Notes: generated by a model from the letters alone, not told the origin. A DNA stretch of 37,177 bases from Candidatus Bathyarchaeota archaeon (GCA_013388895.1 JACAEK010000020.1:1-37177); one strand, 5' to 3'. Positions 15,232 through 24,401 are shown, counted from the stretch's first letter. A program made the numbers and translations.

Positions 15232-17319
15232 ATGACACTACCCCAAGTAAGGCTCAATCGAGAAAAACTTGCACAGTTTGAAGATGCCATAAAAACAGAG
15301 TGGCTTATAACAAACGGTTTAGGTGGCTACGCCTCATCAACAGTCTTGGGCGTGAACACGAGGAAATATCATGGGTTGCTCGTAGCTGCTCTTCATCCGC
15401 CTGGCAACCGCAGAATCTGCGTGGCACGATTAGATGAAGAGATAAGCGTAGGAAACAATACTTATCCGCTGGGTTCACACGAGTTCCAGAACGGAATTTT
15501 CCCTAAAGGACACTTGTTTCTGGAAGAGTTTTCAATTTCTCCCTTTCCAAAGTGGGTTTATGATGTGCAAGGTGTTGAAGTTCGAAAAACTGTTTTCATG
15601 CCATACGAAAAAAACGCTGTCGTAACAGTTTATAACATTTTGAACAAGGACGATTCAGATGCCAAGATTCGAGTTTTTCCGTTGGTAAATTGGCGACATT
15701 TTCACGAAGTTACTGATAGATGGAAAATTTCGTGGGAGTTCATGCAGAAGCAGGACGAAAAAGAAGTGGATGTGCAGTTCAGCGTTCCTCAGTCTGTGCT
15801 AGCAATAAAAACGACAAACGGAAAATACTATGCTGCTGGAAAATGGCTTGAGAAAATATACTATCGTGAAGAAGCCATGCGGGGCGAAAGCTGCCTAGAA
15901 GACTGCTATCAAACTGGCTACTTTGAAACAAGCGTGAAAGCAAACAAAACAGAAAATTTCGCTGTTACAGCGGTTGCTGATAAGAATGAGGCGGATGTGC
16001 AGAAGATTCTGACTGAAATTCCCAATGCAATGTATAATATGGAGGCTTTGCTGGAGCAGGAGATTCTGCGTCGTGAGAATTTGTTGGAGAGATTTTATGA
16101 GCAACATAAGAGTGTTTCAGTCAGCGATTGGTTAAATTGGCTTGCTTTGGCTGCTGACCTGTTTATAGTTAGAGGCTTAGATGAAACGCAAAAAGCGGTT
16201 ATTGGTGGTTATCACTGGTTTGATGTCTGGGGAAGAGACGCATTCGTTTCTCTGCCTGGATTAATGCTTGTAACTGGAAGGTTTGACGACGCAAGAAAAG
16301 TTTTTCTAACGTTTAAGAAGTATGCGAAAGATGGTTTGATTCCCAATTTCCTGCCTGACCAGCCTAAGGAGCCAGCGGCTTATAATGCTGTTGACGCCAC
16401 TTTGTGGTTTGTTAATGCGGTTTTGCAATATCTGAAATATACAAGTGATTTCAAATTCGTTCAAGCGCAGCTTTGGACAACATTGAAGGCGATTGTTGAG
16501 GCGCATGTTAGAGGAACTGCTTTCAACATAAGCATGGATAGCGATGGTTTGCTTTCTCATGGTTCTCAGTTGACGTGGATGGATGCAACTGTGGACGGCA
16601 AGCCAGTGACGCCTAGGGCGGGAAAAGCGGTTGAGGTTCAAGCCTTGTGGTATAATGCACTTAAGATTATGGAGCTTTTGGCGAAGCGTTTTGCTGAAAG
16701 TGCTGAGGCTGAGAGATATGCGCAGTTGGCTGCGAAGGCGAAGGAAAGTTTTGCTGGGAAATTCTGGAATGCGGAAAAGAACTGTTTGTTTGATGTGGGA
16801 AGCGAAACGGGCACGGATGATTCTTTGCGTCCCAATCAAGTTATCGCTGCTGCTTTGGATTTTACCATGCTTGATAATGTTAAAAATGAGAGAATTGTTG
16901 ATGTTGTGTTTCGTGAGCTTTTAACGCCTTATGGCTTACGAACGCTTGCAAAAAACGACTCGAAATATGTTGGCGTTTATGCTGGTGATAGGCGAAGCAG
17001 AGACAAGGCTTATCACAATGGTACAGTGTGGCCTTGGTCGCTGGGACCTTTTGTGACGGCGTTTTTGAAGGCTAAAGGTTATGCGGAGTATAGACGTGAA
17101 TATGCTTTGAAACATTTTCTTATGCCGTTATTTAGTGGGCAACTCTACACGGCGGGGCTAGGCGTGATAGGTGAGGTTTTTGATGGTGAACCGCCACATA
17201 TACCGAGAGGATGTATTGCACAAGCATGGAGCATAGCGGAACCGTTTAGAGCTTACGTGGAAGATGTTATGCAAAATAGAACAAAATATGAGAAGGAAGT
17301 TCTGCAAGGCTTAAGATGA
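15232..17319 (+). CDS. Glycogen debranching enzyme (amylo-alpha-1,6-glucosidase, GH133-like)
   Basis: A 695-residue cytoplasmic glucosidase. The N-terminal beta domain opens with EWLITNGLGGYASSTVLGVN and TRKYHGLLVAA, the signature of GDE-N in archaeal/bacterial debranching enzymes. The C-terminal (alpha/alpha)6 barrel (from ~300) contains YHWFDVWGRDAFVSLPGL, LIPNFLPDQ, YNAVDATLWFVNAV, QLTWMDATVDGKPVTPR, VWPWSLGPFVTAF and VFDGEPPHIPRGCIAQAWS. No amylase-type transferase domain is attached, so it probably hydrolyses alpha-1,6 branch stubs only. Its ATG abuts the preceding stop. The 3' end overlaps galT by 9 bp, convergently. The length fits the family (~650-700). Confidence 0.93.
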   Translation: MTLPQVRLNREKLAQFEDAIKTEWLITNGLGGYASSTVLGVNTRKYHGLLVAALHPPGNRRICVARLDEEISVGNNTYPLGSHEFQNGIFPKGHLFLEEFSISPFPKWVYDVQGVEVRKTVFMPYEKNAVVTVYNILNKDDSDAKIRVFPLVNWRHFHEVTDRWKISWEFMQKQDEKEVDVQFSVPQSVLAIKTTNGKYYAAGKWLEKIYYREEAMRGESCLEDCYQTGYFETSVKANKTENFAVTAVADKNEADVQKILTEIPNAMYNMEALLEQEILRRENLLERFYEQHKSVSVSDWLNWLALAADLFIVRGLDETQKAVIGGYHWFDVWGRDAFVSLPGLMLVTGRFDDARKVFLTFKKYAKDGLIPNFLPDQPKEPAAYNAVDATLWFVNAVLQYLKYTSDFKFVQAQLWTTLKAIVEAHVRGTAFNISMDSDGLLSHGSQLTWMDATVDGKPVTPRAGKAVEVQALWYNALKIMELLAKRFAESAEAERYAQLAAKAKESFAGKFWNAEKNCLFDVGSETGTDDSLRPNQVIAAALDFTMLDNVKNERIVDVVFRELLTPYGLRTLAKNDSKYVGVYAGDRRSRDKAYHNGTVWPWSLGPFVTAFLKAKGYAEYRREYALKHFLMPLFSGQLYTAGLGVIGEVFDGEPPHIPRGCIAQAWSIAEPFRAYVEDVMQNRTKYEKEVLQGLR

Positions 17320-18348
17320 AACTGCCTTTTTCAAGGTTTCTGCTGCTGTTTCGGGTGTAACAGTGTTTATGTACATGCCTGTGTTTTTCTCGAACCCGGC
17401 CCAAATAGCCAGTTTAGGATAGACTTCCAAATGCCAATGATAATAATCACGCGCCTCTTTGTCTATGACTAGGTGGAAACCATAATTATAAGGTGGGTCA
17501 TTCACTAGCTGTTTTAACCCGCAGAGACATGCCTTCAATGTTTCAGCAAAAATCTTCACTTCACCCTGTGACAAACCAAGCAATGTAGCTTCATGCTTTT
17601 TGGGCAGTATCCAAAACTCCATGGGATTGACGCTTGCGTAAGGCGCAAACACAAAGAACTTTGAGTTTTCAAGGATGAGACGTGGTCCATCGCGTTCTTT
17701 CTCTATGATGTCGCAGAAAACGCATTCTCTGTTTTCTTTCCAGAATTTCTTGCTTGCTGCAAACTCGGTTTCAACTGTTTCTGGAATAAATGGCGTCGCA
17801 ATAATTTGGCTATGTGCATGTGAGAGCGAGGCTCCTGCTTCTAAACCGTGATTGCGGAAAATAGACACATATTTCACATAGGGCTTTGCTGAAAGTTCAC
17901 GCAAACGGTCAACGTAACCATTAATCACGTGCACTAACTGTGGAATCCTTGCGACTGCTGGGTGCTCCTCATGATTCGGCGATTCAATCAGAACTTCATG
18001 ATGTCCCACAGCCTCAAACAGATCCTCACCTCTACATATCTGCTTTCTACTTATCTTTCCTTTCGGAGGACTAAAAGCTGGAAAAAGGTTCGGCACACAA
18101 CGAATTAGCCAGTTCCTGTGCCTAAAATCATCCTTATCCTTAGCCTTTTTGACGCCTTTACCTGATTTAAGATATGCTAGAGCTGCTGGCGGCGTCATGT
18201 ACTCGTTGCCTGGACACATTGGACAAACGCCAGTTTTTGCCTTTTGCCTATCTTGCTTCGCAAAGTCTGTCGGTCTGCGTCCTCGTTCAGTTGCGATGAC
18301 TACCCAGCGGTTCAGCAAATAATCTTTACGCACTTCGTTGAAGGGCAT
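17311..18348 (-). CDS. galT: Galactose-1-phosphate uridylyltransferase
   Basis: A 345-residue HIT-superfamily transferase exchanging UMP between UDP-glucose and galactose 1-phosphate (Leloir pathway). Visible features are FNEVRKDYLLNRWVVIA, the zinc ligands CPMC, VLIESPNHEEHPA, the active-site SHAHSQIIATP (in place of the classical HPHGQ) and YYHWHLEVYPK. SHAHSQ is common in archaeal homologues, some of which may use ADP- or other sugar nucleotides. I start at ATG 18348, with GGAAG 7 nt upstream; the frame stays open to an ATG at 18396 that adds 16 unconserved residues. It is divergent from the KaiC-like gene. Confidence 0.9.
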   Translation of the reverse strand: MPFNEVRKDYLLNRWVVIATERGRRPTDFAKQDRQKAKTGVCPMCPGNEYMTPPAALAYLKSGKGVKKAKDKDDFRHRNWLIRCVPNLFPAFSPPKGKISRKQICRGEDLFEAVGHHEVLIESPNHEEHPAVARIPQLVHVINGYVDRLRELSAKPYVKYVSIFRNHGLEAGASLSHAHSQIIATPFIPETVETEFAASKKFWKENRECVFCDIIEKERDGPRLILENSKFFVFAPYASVNPMEFWILPKKHEATLLGLSQGEVKIFAETLKACLCGLKQLVNDPPYNYGFHLVIDKEARDYYHWHLEVYPKLAIWAGFEKNTGMYINTVTPETAAETLKKAVSS

Positions 18349-18435
18349 GCTCAAACTTCCAACAGCATATAGATTAACGCATAGAACATTTAGCATTTTC
18401 CAACAAACACTGACGCTATTATTCTTACCAGATTT

Positions 18436-18447
18436 CTAATTATATCT
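18436..18447. promoter_or_regulatory. AT-rich core between galT and the KaiC-like gene
   Basis: CTAATTATATCT is TATA-like on both strands and is the only good candidate in this divergent spacer. A start ~25 bp to the right would give the KaiC-like gene a ~45-nt leader with GGGGT before its ATG; one to the left serves galT. Confidence 0.4.
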
Positions 18448-18515
18448 CAAGATATGGATTGCCAATTCACAAACGATTTCTGTGTCCTAGGTATCACAGA
18501 TTTTGGGGTAACTAT

Positions 18516-19283
18516 ATGGAACATGTTCCCACCGGGATTGATGGTTTAGATAAAATGCTTAATGATGGTTTGCCAACTGGTCGCTGTATTCTAGTATGTG
18601 GTGGTCCGGGATCTGGTAAAACTATTCTTAGTATGCAATTTTTGCGTCATGGTGCGATTCAATGTAACGAGTCGGGTTTGTACGTTTCTCTTGACGAAGA
18701 TATAGGTCAGCTAAAAGAAGAAATGGCTGGTTTCGGATGGGACCTTGAGAAGTTAGAAGAGAAGGGAAAACTTGCAATCGTTGACGCTTCTCCTATTCGG
18801 CATATACCTAAAGAAGTCAAGGTTGGTGACTTATGGGTTGGGAAGAGAAATTTCAGCTCCCTAAGCCTCATAGAAATTGTCAAGAAAAATGTTGAGAAAA
18901 TTAATGCAAAACGTATCGTTATCGACCCAATCACCGCCCTAACACTTCAATACCCAGATATTTCAGAAAGACGAACAGCAATTCTAGACTTGTTTGAAGC
19001 TCTCTCAAATCTAGGAACAACCAACTTAATCACCACTGAGCTTAGAAGCGTCACATTAGAAAGGAAAATCCGCGCTGAAGAATTTCTGGCACATGGAGTC
19101 ATAGTGCTTCACGTTTTCATGAGTGACAAGGAAATTGTCAGAGGAATACAAATTGAAAAAATGCGTGGAATTGCTCATGACGATCAAATCCGCCCATATA
19201 AAATAACCGAAAAAGGCATAGAAGTATTTTCGCAGGAAAAATCGTTAATTGCGACTCCTATAACTTCAACTTTGCAGGTCTAA
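18516..19283 (+). CDS. Soluble KaiC-like RecA-fold ATPase, single domain
   Basis: A 255-residue KaiC/RadA-type ATPase. It opens with the family's VPTGIDGLDKMLNDGLP, has Walker A GGPGSGKT (29-36), SLDEDIGQLKEEM with the catalytic acidic pair, Walker B KRIVIDPITAL and the late IEKMRG strand. One domain only, unlike circadian KaiC with two, and no sensor partner is fused. I start at ATG 18516, preceded by GGGGT at 6 nt; the open frame extends to a TTG at 18459 but the family begins here. Archaeal homologues are linked to signalling and motility but their outputs are poorly known. It faces a membrane protein that ends in the same kind of domain. Confidence 0.88.
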   Translation: MEHVPTGIDGLDKMLNDGLPTGRCILVCGGPGSGKTILSMQFLRHGAIQCNESGLYVSLDEDIGQLKEEMAGFGWDLEKLEEKGKLAIVDASPIRHIPKEVKVGDLWVGKRNFSSLSLIEIVKKNVEKINAKRIVIDPITALTLQYPDISERRTAILDLFEALSNLGTTNLITTELRSVTLERKIRAEEFLAHGVIVLHVFMSDKEIVRGIQIEKMRGIAHDDQIRPYKITEKGIEVFSQEKSLIATPITSTLQV

Positions 19284-19337
19284 TCTTAGGGAAGAAAGAT
19301 TAGCCCATTTTCAGGGTTTATGTCAAACAATATCCAC

Positions 19338-21560
19338 TTATCGGAAGCGTTTCTTCCCCGCATTTTTTTTGATGCACAATCTTCGGATGGTTTTTTCTTG
19401 GCTTTTGCTTATGTCCAATTCAATTACGCAATCAACAACTTCTTCTAACCTATTTAAGAGGTTTGGCTGGATTGTCTCCTTACCTAACGTAAAAATAAAT
19501 GTGCCATTACCTCCTTTGATGCGCGCGCTGCGGTCTTGTAGGAATTCGACAACTTTCGACTGGTCAATATTGGTCAAAAGCGGCACTGTAGAGTCAAGGA
19601 ACACCCTAGAAGCACTAGCTCTTTCGCTTGTTGCTTTAGATATCATGATGCCTAAGTCAGATAATGAAAACGGCTGACTTACTGAATACTTTTCCTTTTT
19701 AGCAACTTGAGCAATTGAAGAAAAGCAATCGATAAATGCGAATTTCCCTTCATTTTCGTAGTTAGATGTTTTCCAATGGAACTTTCCCATGTTATCTCGT
19801 ACTTCGTCTGGAAAACCATCGTACGTTATGTATATGCAATGCTTTCCCTGATTCAAAGATGTGTGGGTTAACTGTTGGCACAGGACGCTTTTTCCTGAGC
19901 CAGGTCCGCCAATTATCAAAACAGAGAACGAGTCAGGAATACCTCCATTGGTAATCTTGTCAAAGAAGCTGAAATCTCGGAATTTCTGAAGTTTGTTTTT
20001 TCGTTTCCAAGAGATTCCCAAAACAAGAAGCAAAATAGGCGGAACAGTGGTTATAAGAATCCAATTCCAATCTAATGGGAACGAAGAAGCTGATACTTCG
20101 CGAACTCTTGCAGTGTCACCAATGTAAGTGTTGTCAAGTACGTCACTTTCACCGGGAACAGTGTCCGCCGTAGCTTTGATCAGAAAGATATTGGTTTGGG
20201 TTATGTCTGATGTGTTCCATTGAAAATTTAGAATCAGTTCAGCGTTAGAAGCTAAATTTAACACAAGTTGAGTGCCTATTAGGGTTTCATTTCTGAACAC
20301 GGTTACATTGAATGATTCTGTTACTGTTCCTTCATTTTTCGCAGTGACAGTTATGTTCACGACTTGGCCGATATACACATCGTCTTGAGAATTTACATTG
20401 AGGATTGCAATGTCGTGTATGTTTACAGAAATTCCATGAAGTTGCGAGGCGCTGTAACCGTCGTTGTCTACCACTGTTAAAGTCACATTATAGTTTCCAT
20501 GCATAGTATAGATGTGCGACAGTGCAGTTTCACTAGTTACTGTTATATTTGCATCTCCAAAATTCCATTCATAGTTGACAATTGCACCGTCAGGGTCATA
20601 TGATGAAGAAGCGTTGAAAACTACTGTTTCGTTGACTACAGGTTGTTCAGGCTTGTAGCTGAATGAAGCAACAGGCTGTCTAATCCCTCGGATTCTTATT
20701 GTTTTTGTTGTGGAGTTTGTTAATCCGTGGCTGTCTGCCACCGTTAATGAGACATTGTAGGATCCTGACATTGTATAATAATGCAAGATTATTGGACCAG
20801 TTTCGTTCACTGTTGGTGTGGCGTCTCCGAAGTTCCAAGCGTATTTTGTGATAGAACTGTTATATGAGTAAGAGGTTGTTGCGTTGAAGGTTATTGATTG
20901 ATTTATGAGGGGATCTTCTGGAGTATAGGAAAAACCTGCAACTGGCAGCTTTGGAGGTTCATAATTGATTTCGAGTTTTGCCGCCGAGTTTGGGTTGTAG
21001 TCCCAAGACCAAACTTCGTGTCCCACGGCGTCGCCTGATTGAAGCTTGATTCTTAAACCAATATAACTTCCAACGGTGTACCCAGGTCTGTCTACGTATG
21101 CTTGCACTACAGTCTTAAGATCTGTAGATATATACCACGTGTTAGGTAAGAATTGTTCTGGTAACCGCCAGTCAACAAATTCGCTCATGACTTGCCAACC
21201 CCAGAAGTTCGTGTCGAAATCATCACAGGAATCTTGATCAAATGCTTCTATTCTGACAGTGGTATTTGCTCCGTTTACCTGGTTTTTGGCTCTGCAAATG
21301 AAATTAGTGCTGATTATTGTGGCTCCTTTGGGGATGTCAATTCGCCATCTGCATCCAGTTATAATGTCGGGCGCTGAAAGGTAATATTGATCCGTATCCC
21401 ATTTTACATCATCAACCTTGCTCCACGCGTCATCCTTAGAAGCTTCAACCACATACGTAATGAGCGTCGAGGCAGCAGCTTTAAAACTTGAAGAAAAATA
21501 GAAAAAATTGAACCAAAAAAGAATTAAGATAAAGCTTACTATGAAGAGTTTCTTTAGCAT
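19338..21560 (-). CDS. Transmembrane PKD/CARDB protein with cytoplasmic KaiC-like ATPase domain
   Basis: About 740 residues in an uncommon order. 1-31: signal peptide (KKLFIVSFILILFWFNFFYF). 32-200: beta-rich secreted domain with an AYVDRPGYTVGSYIGLRI segment. 207-290 and 296-379: two PKD domains, each with WNFGD and a final YNVxLTV strand. 384-482: CARDB-like domain (VVNITVTAKNEGTVTESF). 496-517: membrane helix followed by WKRKNK. 530-735: RecA-fold domain with Walker A GGPGSGKS (551-558) and Walker B RVFLDST. Many N-x-S/T sequons lie outside only. The usual catalytic Glu after strand 2 is changed (ITYDGFPDEV). I infer a receptor that passes an outside signal to an ATP-binding domain inside. 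ATG 21560 is chosen for its clean signal peptide; the frame is open to 21611. Confidence 0.85.
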   Translation of the reverse strand: MLKKLFIVSFILILFWFNFFYFSSSFKAAASTLITYVVEASKDDAWSKVDDVKWDTDQYYLSAPDIITGCRWRIDIPKGATIISTNFICRAKNQVNGANTTVRIEAFDQDSCDDFDTNFWGWQVMSEFVDWRLPEQFLPNTWYISTDLKTVVQAYVDRPGYTVGSYIGLRIKLQSGDAVGHEVWSWDYNPNSAAKLEINYEPPKLPVAGFSYTPEDPLINQSITFNATTSYSYNSSITKYAWNFGDATPTVNETGPIILHYYTMSGSYNVSLTVADSHGLTNSTTKTIRIRGIRQPVASFSYKPEQPVVNETVVFNASSSYDPDGAIVNYEWNFGDANITVTSETALSHIYTMHGNYNVTLTVVDNDGYSASQLHGISVNIHDIAILNVNSQDDVYIGQVVNITVTAKNEGTVTESFNVTVFRNETLIGTQLVLNLASNAELILNFQWNTSDITQTNIFLIKATADTVPGESDVLDNTYIGDTARVREVSASSFPLDWNWILITTVPPILLLVLGISWKRKNKLQKFRDFSFFDKITNGGIPDSFSVLIIGGPGSGKSVLCQQLTHTSLNQGKHCIYITYDGFPDEVRDNMGKFHWKTSNYENEGKFAFIDCFSSIAQVAKKEKYSVSQPFSLSDLGIMISKATSERASASRVFLDSTVPLLTNIDQSKVVEFLQDRSARIKGGNGTFIFTLGKETIQPNLLNRLEEVVDCVIELDISKSQEKTIRRLCIKKNAGKKRFR

Positions 21561-21695
21561 TGGCCTAACCGTCTTCTGATTCTCAGCACAACTTAATCGT
21601 TCTGGCATCAAAAGCGTTTTGAAGTAAAAATTAGTATTGCAAATTCAGGTTACACTTGCATATTCTTCGAAACTTGCTGATTCCATCCTTTAAAA

Positions 21696-22013
21696 GGCGA
21701 TGGGTCACTGGGGTTCGACATTCAGAATCCGCCTAGCCCTCAAACCCTACACTCGTACCCGCACCCCCTTGAGCGCCAAACGTCCAGACTTAGGTTGCTC
21801 CCTCCCGGGCCTGGCCAGATTCACCTGGTAAACGTTGGAGACGGCTTCCCTACGGAAGCTGCCCAACAACCGCCAGCCCCAAGGGACGGATAGTCTTCGT
21901 TTCGGAAATGAGGGTCTCAGCGACCTTAAACGCCTCAGCCTCAGCTGTCAGCCCGTCCTATAGAGGGTTTACGGTACAAGGGACCCCTAGCCCCCCGCCT
22001 AAGCCCCACCGCC
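21696..22013 (-). ncRNA. ffs: SRP RNA (7S RNA)
   Basis: A 318-nt archaeal signal recognition particle RNA. Helix 8 is unmistakable at 21793-21816: GGCCAGGCC, then CCGGGAGG with a GGGA tetraloop, then GAGCAACC, the SRP54-binding site. The ends are set by perfect helix 1 pairing: GGCGGTGGG (22013-22005) with CCCATCGCC (21704-21696), followed by TTTT. The length matches archaeal 7S RNAs (~300-320 nt). A TATA box lies ~29 bp upstream. A 67-codon reading frame inside it on the plus strand is not a gene. Confidence 0.95.
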
Positions 22014-22036
22014 AAAACAAACAAAACAAACTTAAA

Positions 22037-22047
22037 CCATATAAAAG
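22037..22047 (-). promoter_or_regulatory. SRP RNA promoter (TATA box)
   Basis: The minus strand reads CTTTTATATGG, a TATA box whose centre is about 29 bp before the helix-1-defined 5' end at 22013. The match between promoter distance and RNA end supports both calls. Confidence 0.7.
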
Positions 22048-22089
22048 TTACACAACACAAACCAACAATAATCCGACCTCAAATTCACA

Positions 22090-22142
22090 AAACATATTAG
22101 GATCCAAATAGACGGGCATACACCCGTTGCGCACGCACACAC
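22090..22142 (-). repeat. Dispersed repeat, copy 1 (upstream of SRP RNA)
   Basis: Read on the minus strand: GTGTGTGCGTGC, CAACG, then 28 nt containing GTCTATTTGGATCCTAAT and ending ATGTTT. The 28-nt block (22090-22117) and the 12-nt block (22131-22142) are identical to 32806-32833 and 32779-32790. It begins 25 bp after the stop of the GT4 gene and ends ~43 bp before the SRP TATA box. Confidence 0.85.
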
Positions 22143-22167
22143 ACAAACCCTCCTCACAAACCCTCAA

Positions 22168-23406
22168 CTAAAGAAGAGTCTCATAAATCTCGATTGTCTC
22201 TTCAGCAGTCTTTCGCCAAGTAAAATACTCCAACACTCTCTTACGCCCGTTTTCACCCCACACCTTCGCTCTCTGCGGATCCTTCAACGTTTCCTTTATT
22301 CCCCACGCTATATCACTTGGATCTTCTCCGTTAACATGCATTCCATTCTGACCAGACCCCGAAGATACTACCTGCTCTCGAAAGCCAACCACTCCTCTGG
22401 CTCCTACGATTACGGGTTTCTGCATTGCCATCGCTTCTAGACTGACAATGCCAAAGGGCTCGTAAACTGATGGGAAAATGCAAACGTCTGCCGCTGCATA
22501 GCTCAAGATTCTTTCATCTTCTGGCACAAAATCAAAACGGTATATGACGTTGTCTTTTATTCCCAGTCTACTTGAGGTTTCCACAATGTCTCTCTGCTCT
22601 TCTCCTTTGCCCAAGACTACGAGTTTTGTTTTCGGGCATTCAGCTAGAACTGTAGGCATGGCTTGCAACAAATTTCTGACGTTCTTAACCCACGTAAGTC
22701 TGCCAATGAAAAGTAACATGTTCCAATCTTTCGGAATGCCATACTTTTCTCGAACGTTCTCTACATCTTGTTGCTTACATTTCTGCGGATTGTAGCGATC
22801 AGGATCAACGCCGTTCCAGACCACGCTGATTTTTGATTGAGGCCATCCGTGTCTGGTCAAATCTTCTTGCATGGCGTAGCTGACGGTGATGACCCGATCT
22901 GCACTTTGAGCTGTGGCCCATTCTAGATGTGAGACAACTTCGGAGCCGTGTCCGCCGCTTCTGCCCCACTCTGTGCTATGAACATGAAAAGCCAACGGAA
23001 TCTTCGTTTCGTTCTTAATCATTAAGCCAGCCACGCTGCTCAACCAGTCGTGTGCGCAGACTATGTCAAAATGGTACCCTTCTTTCTTGATTAGTCCGTT
23101 AACAAATTTTGTTGCGCTCAGAATGTTGTAAATGAATATGTCGTTAAACAAGCGAATGTTTGTTCCCCATTTCTTCAAGTCGTCAATAACGAACATAGGA
23201 AAAATGTTGCTTGCGTTTCCAATCATTGGGCGATGAACTTCCACTCCCTTTAATATTTCTCGAGTTTTTAAATCGCCAGGATTTAATGTGAAAACTGAGA
23301 CATCATGACCTAACTCTACAAACTCGTGCGTAATATACTCTGCATAAGTACCTAAACCGCCCACGAGTTTCGGCGGATATTCCCAAACAAAAAAGCCAAT
23401 TCTCAA
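22168..23406 (-). CDS. GT4 glycosyltransferase, glycogen-synthase-like
   Basis: A 412-residue retaining glycosyltransferase with the GT-B fold. N-terminal FFVWEYPPKLVGGLGTYAEYI carries the GGLG nucleotide-sugar motif and AHDWLSSVAG the acceptor-side helix. The C-terminal half has FIGRLTWVKN, VVLGKGEE and EPFGIVSLEAMAMQKPV with the E-x7-E catalytic pair. This matches archaeal glycogen/starch synthases and close GT4 relatives; a trehalose or glycolipid transferase is the main alternative. The debranching enzyme in the same window favours glucan synthesis. TTG start with GGTGAT 6 nt upstream; no earlier in-frame start codon is supported. A TATA-like TAATATAAAA lies near 23465. Confidence 0.82.
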   Translation of the reverse strand: MRIGFFVWEYPPKLVGGLGTYAEYITHEFVELGHDVSVFTLNPGDLKTREILKGVEVHRPMIGNASNIFPMFVIDDLKKWGTNIRLFNDIFIYNILSATKFVNGLIKKEGYHFDIVCAHDWLSSVAGLMIKNETKIPLAFHVHSTEWGRSGGHGSEVVSHLEWATAQSADRVITVSYAMQEDLTRHGWPQSKISVVWNGVDPDRYNPQKCKQQDVENVREKYGIPKDWNMLLFIGRLTWVKNVRNLLQAMPTVLAECPKTKLVVLGKGEEQRDIVETSSRLGIKDNVIYRFDFVPEDERILSYAAADVCIFPSVYEPFGIVSLEAMAMQKPVIVGARGVVGFREQVVSSGSGQNGMHVNGEDPSDIAWGIKETLKDPQRAKVWGENGRKRVLEYFTWRKTAEETIEIYETLL

Positions 23407-23504
23407 TCAACAATCACCAGAAAACTGTAGTTGCTTCTAATTAAAAAGTGTTTTAGCCTTTTTATATTAGAAGATGAGAGAGTTCTAACCTTGGCTCTCT
23501 TGTT

Positions 23505-24314
23505 TTATCTCACCAATTTTTTCACTTGTTTAATGTATTCTACAATATCCCTATAACTGGCTGTTCCCTCCAATTCTATAGTGAAAATACCAGAATATCC
23601 TGTCTCAATAAGCAGTTTTAGAGCTTTTTCATAATTCAAGTTTCCAACAGTTGGCGCCAATCTGCCTTCCTGATACTTTCCTTGAATATGAATATTATTA
23701 ATGTACGCTAACTCCTTTGCGAAGAGGTCGAATTCGTTGAAGAGCGAAGCCCACTTAAGGTCTAAAGTTCTATGCTTGAAACCTTGAATTAGCTGAAACG
23801 GAGTCTTGTATTTCGTTGGAATGTTCTCGACGGATATTTCGATTTTTGGATTGTCTTCCTGAAGCTTTCTGTACTGGTTTTGCAGATTGGAAAGTTCCAG
23901 TTTTTCTTTCCAAGTATCCCAGAAGTGGAAGACACAAATCCTAGACTGCACTGCTTTAGTAAACTCTAAGCACTCCTTCGTCAGCCTAACTCCTTTTTTC
24001 ACCAATTCCGTTTTCTCGGAGCAAAGATAGCCACCTATGTCTCTGTTGGCGTGCACAGATAAGAACGGAAAAACCTGAGGCTGAAGAATTTCAACAAGTT
24101 CCTTTAAGCTGTGTTTTTCGCATTCAAAAGGCGCTGAAGTTGGAGTGATTGGCTGATTCTCAGCATCCCATTCTGGGAGCAACACAAACTCGAAACCATC
24201 AACCTCCGATTCTTCCAAAAGCTTTTCCATCATATTCATTATTGAAGACAGCTCGTAGAATTGATGATTCTCCAGTCTTGCTAGACAGCCTGTGGAGATG
24301 GAAACACTAGCCAT
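23505..24314 (-). CDS. Xylose isomerase-like TIM-barrel protein (sugar isomerase/epimerase)
   Basis: A 269-residue (beta/alpha)8 protein of the xylose isomerase / AP endonuclease 2 superfamily. Possible metal ligands sit at strand ends: Glu in SVENIPTKY, Asp in TLDLKWASL, His in NIHIQGKY and Glu in FTIELEGT, the E-D-H-E order of that superfamily. Length fits sugar epimerases (~270) better than endonuclease IV. The substrate is unknown, but the flanking genes (glucan synthase, phosphofructokinase) suggest a sugar or sugar phosphate. ATG at 24314. It is divergent from the PFK gene; a CATACTTATT direct repeat (24312 and 24338) lies across the spacer. Confidence 0.75.
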   Translation of the reverse strand: MASVSISTGCLARLENHQFYELSSIMNMMEKLLEESEVDGFEFVLLPEWDAENQPITPTSAPFECEKHSLKELVEILQPQVFPFLSVHANRDIGGYLCSEKTELVKKGVRLTKECLEFTKAVQSRICVFHFWDTWKEKLELSNLQNQYRKLQEDNPKIEISVENIPTKYKTPFQLIQGFKHRTLDLKWASLFNEFDLFAKELAYINNIHIQGKYQEGRLAPTVGNLNYEKALKLLIETGYSGIFTIELEGTASYRDIVEYIKQVKKLVR

Positions 24315-24401
24315 ACTTATTAATAGAAAATGAGGGTCATACTTATTTTTGTCTGACGTTTATCTGCGCCATTAACCAAAAATCAAAAGAGGGCAGTAGA
24401 G

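Noticed and set aside
21908-22111. 67-codon frame on the plus strand
   Set aside because: Lies mostly within the SRP RNA, antisense to it; the proline-rich composition is a by-product of the RNA's GC-rich sequence.
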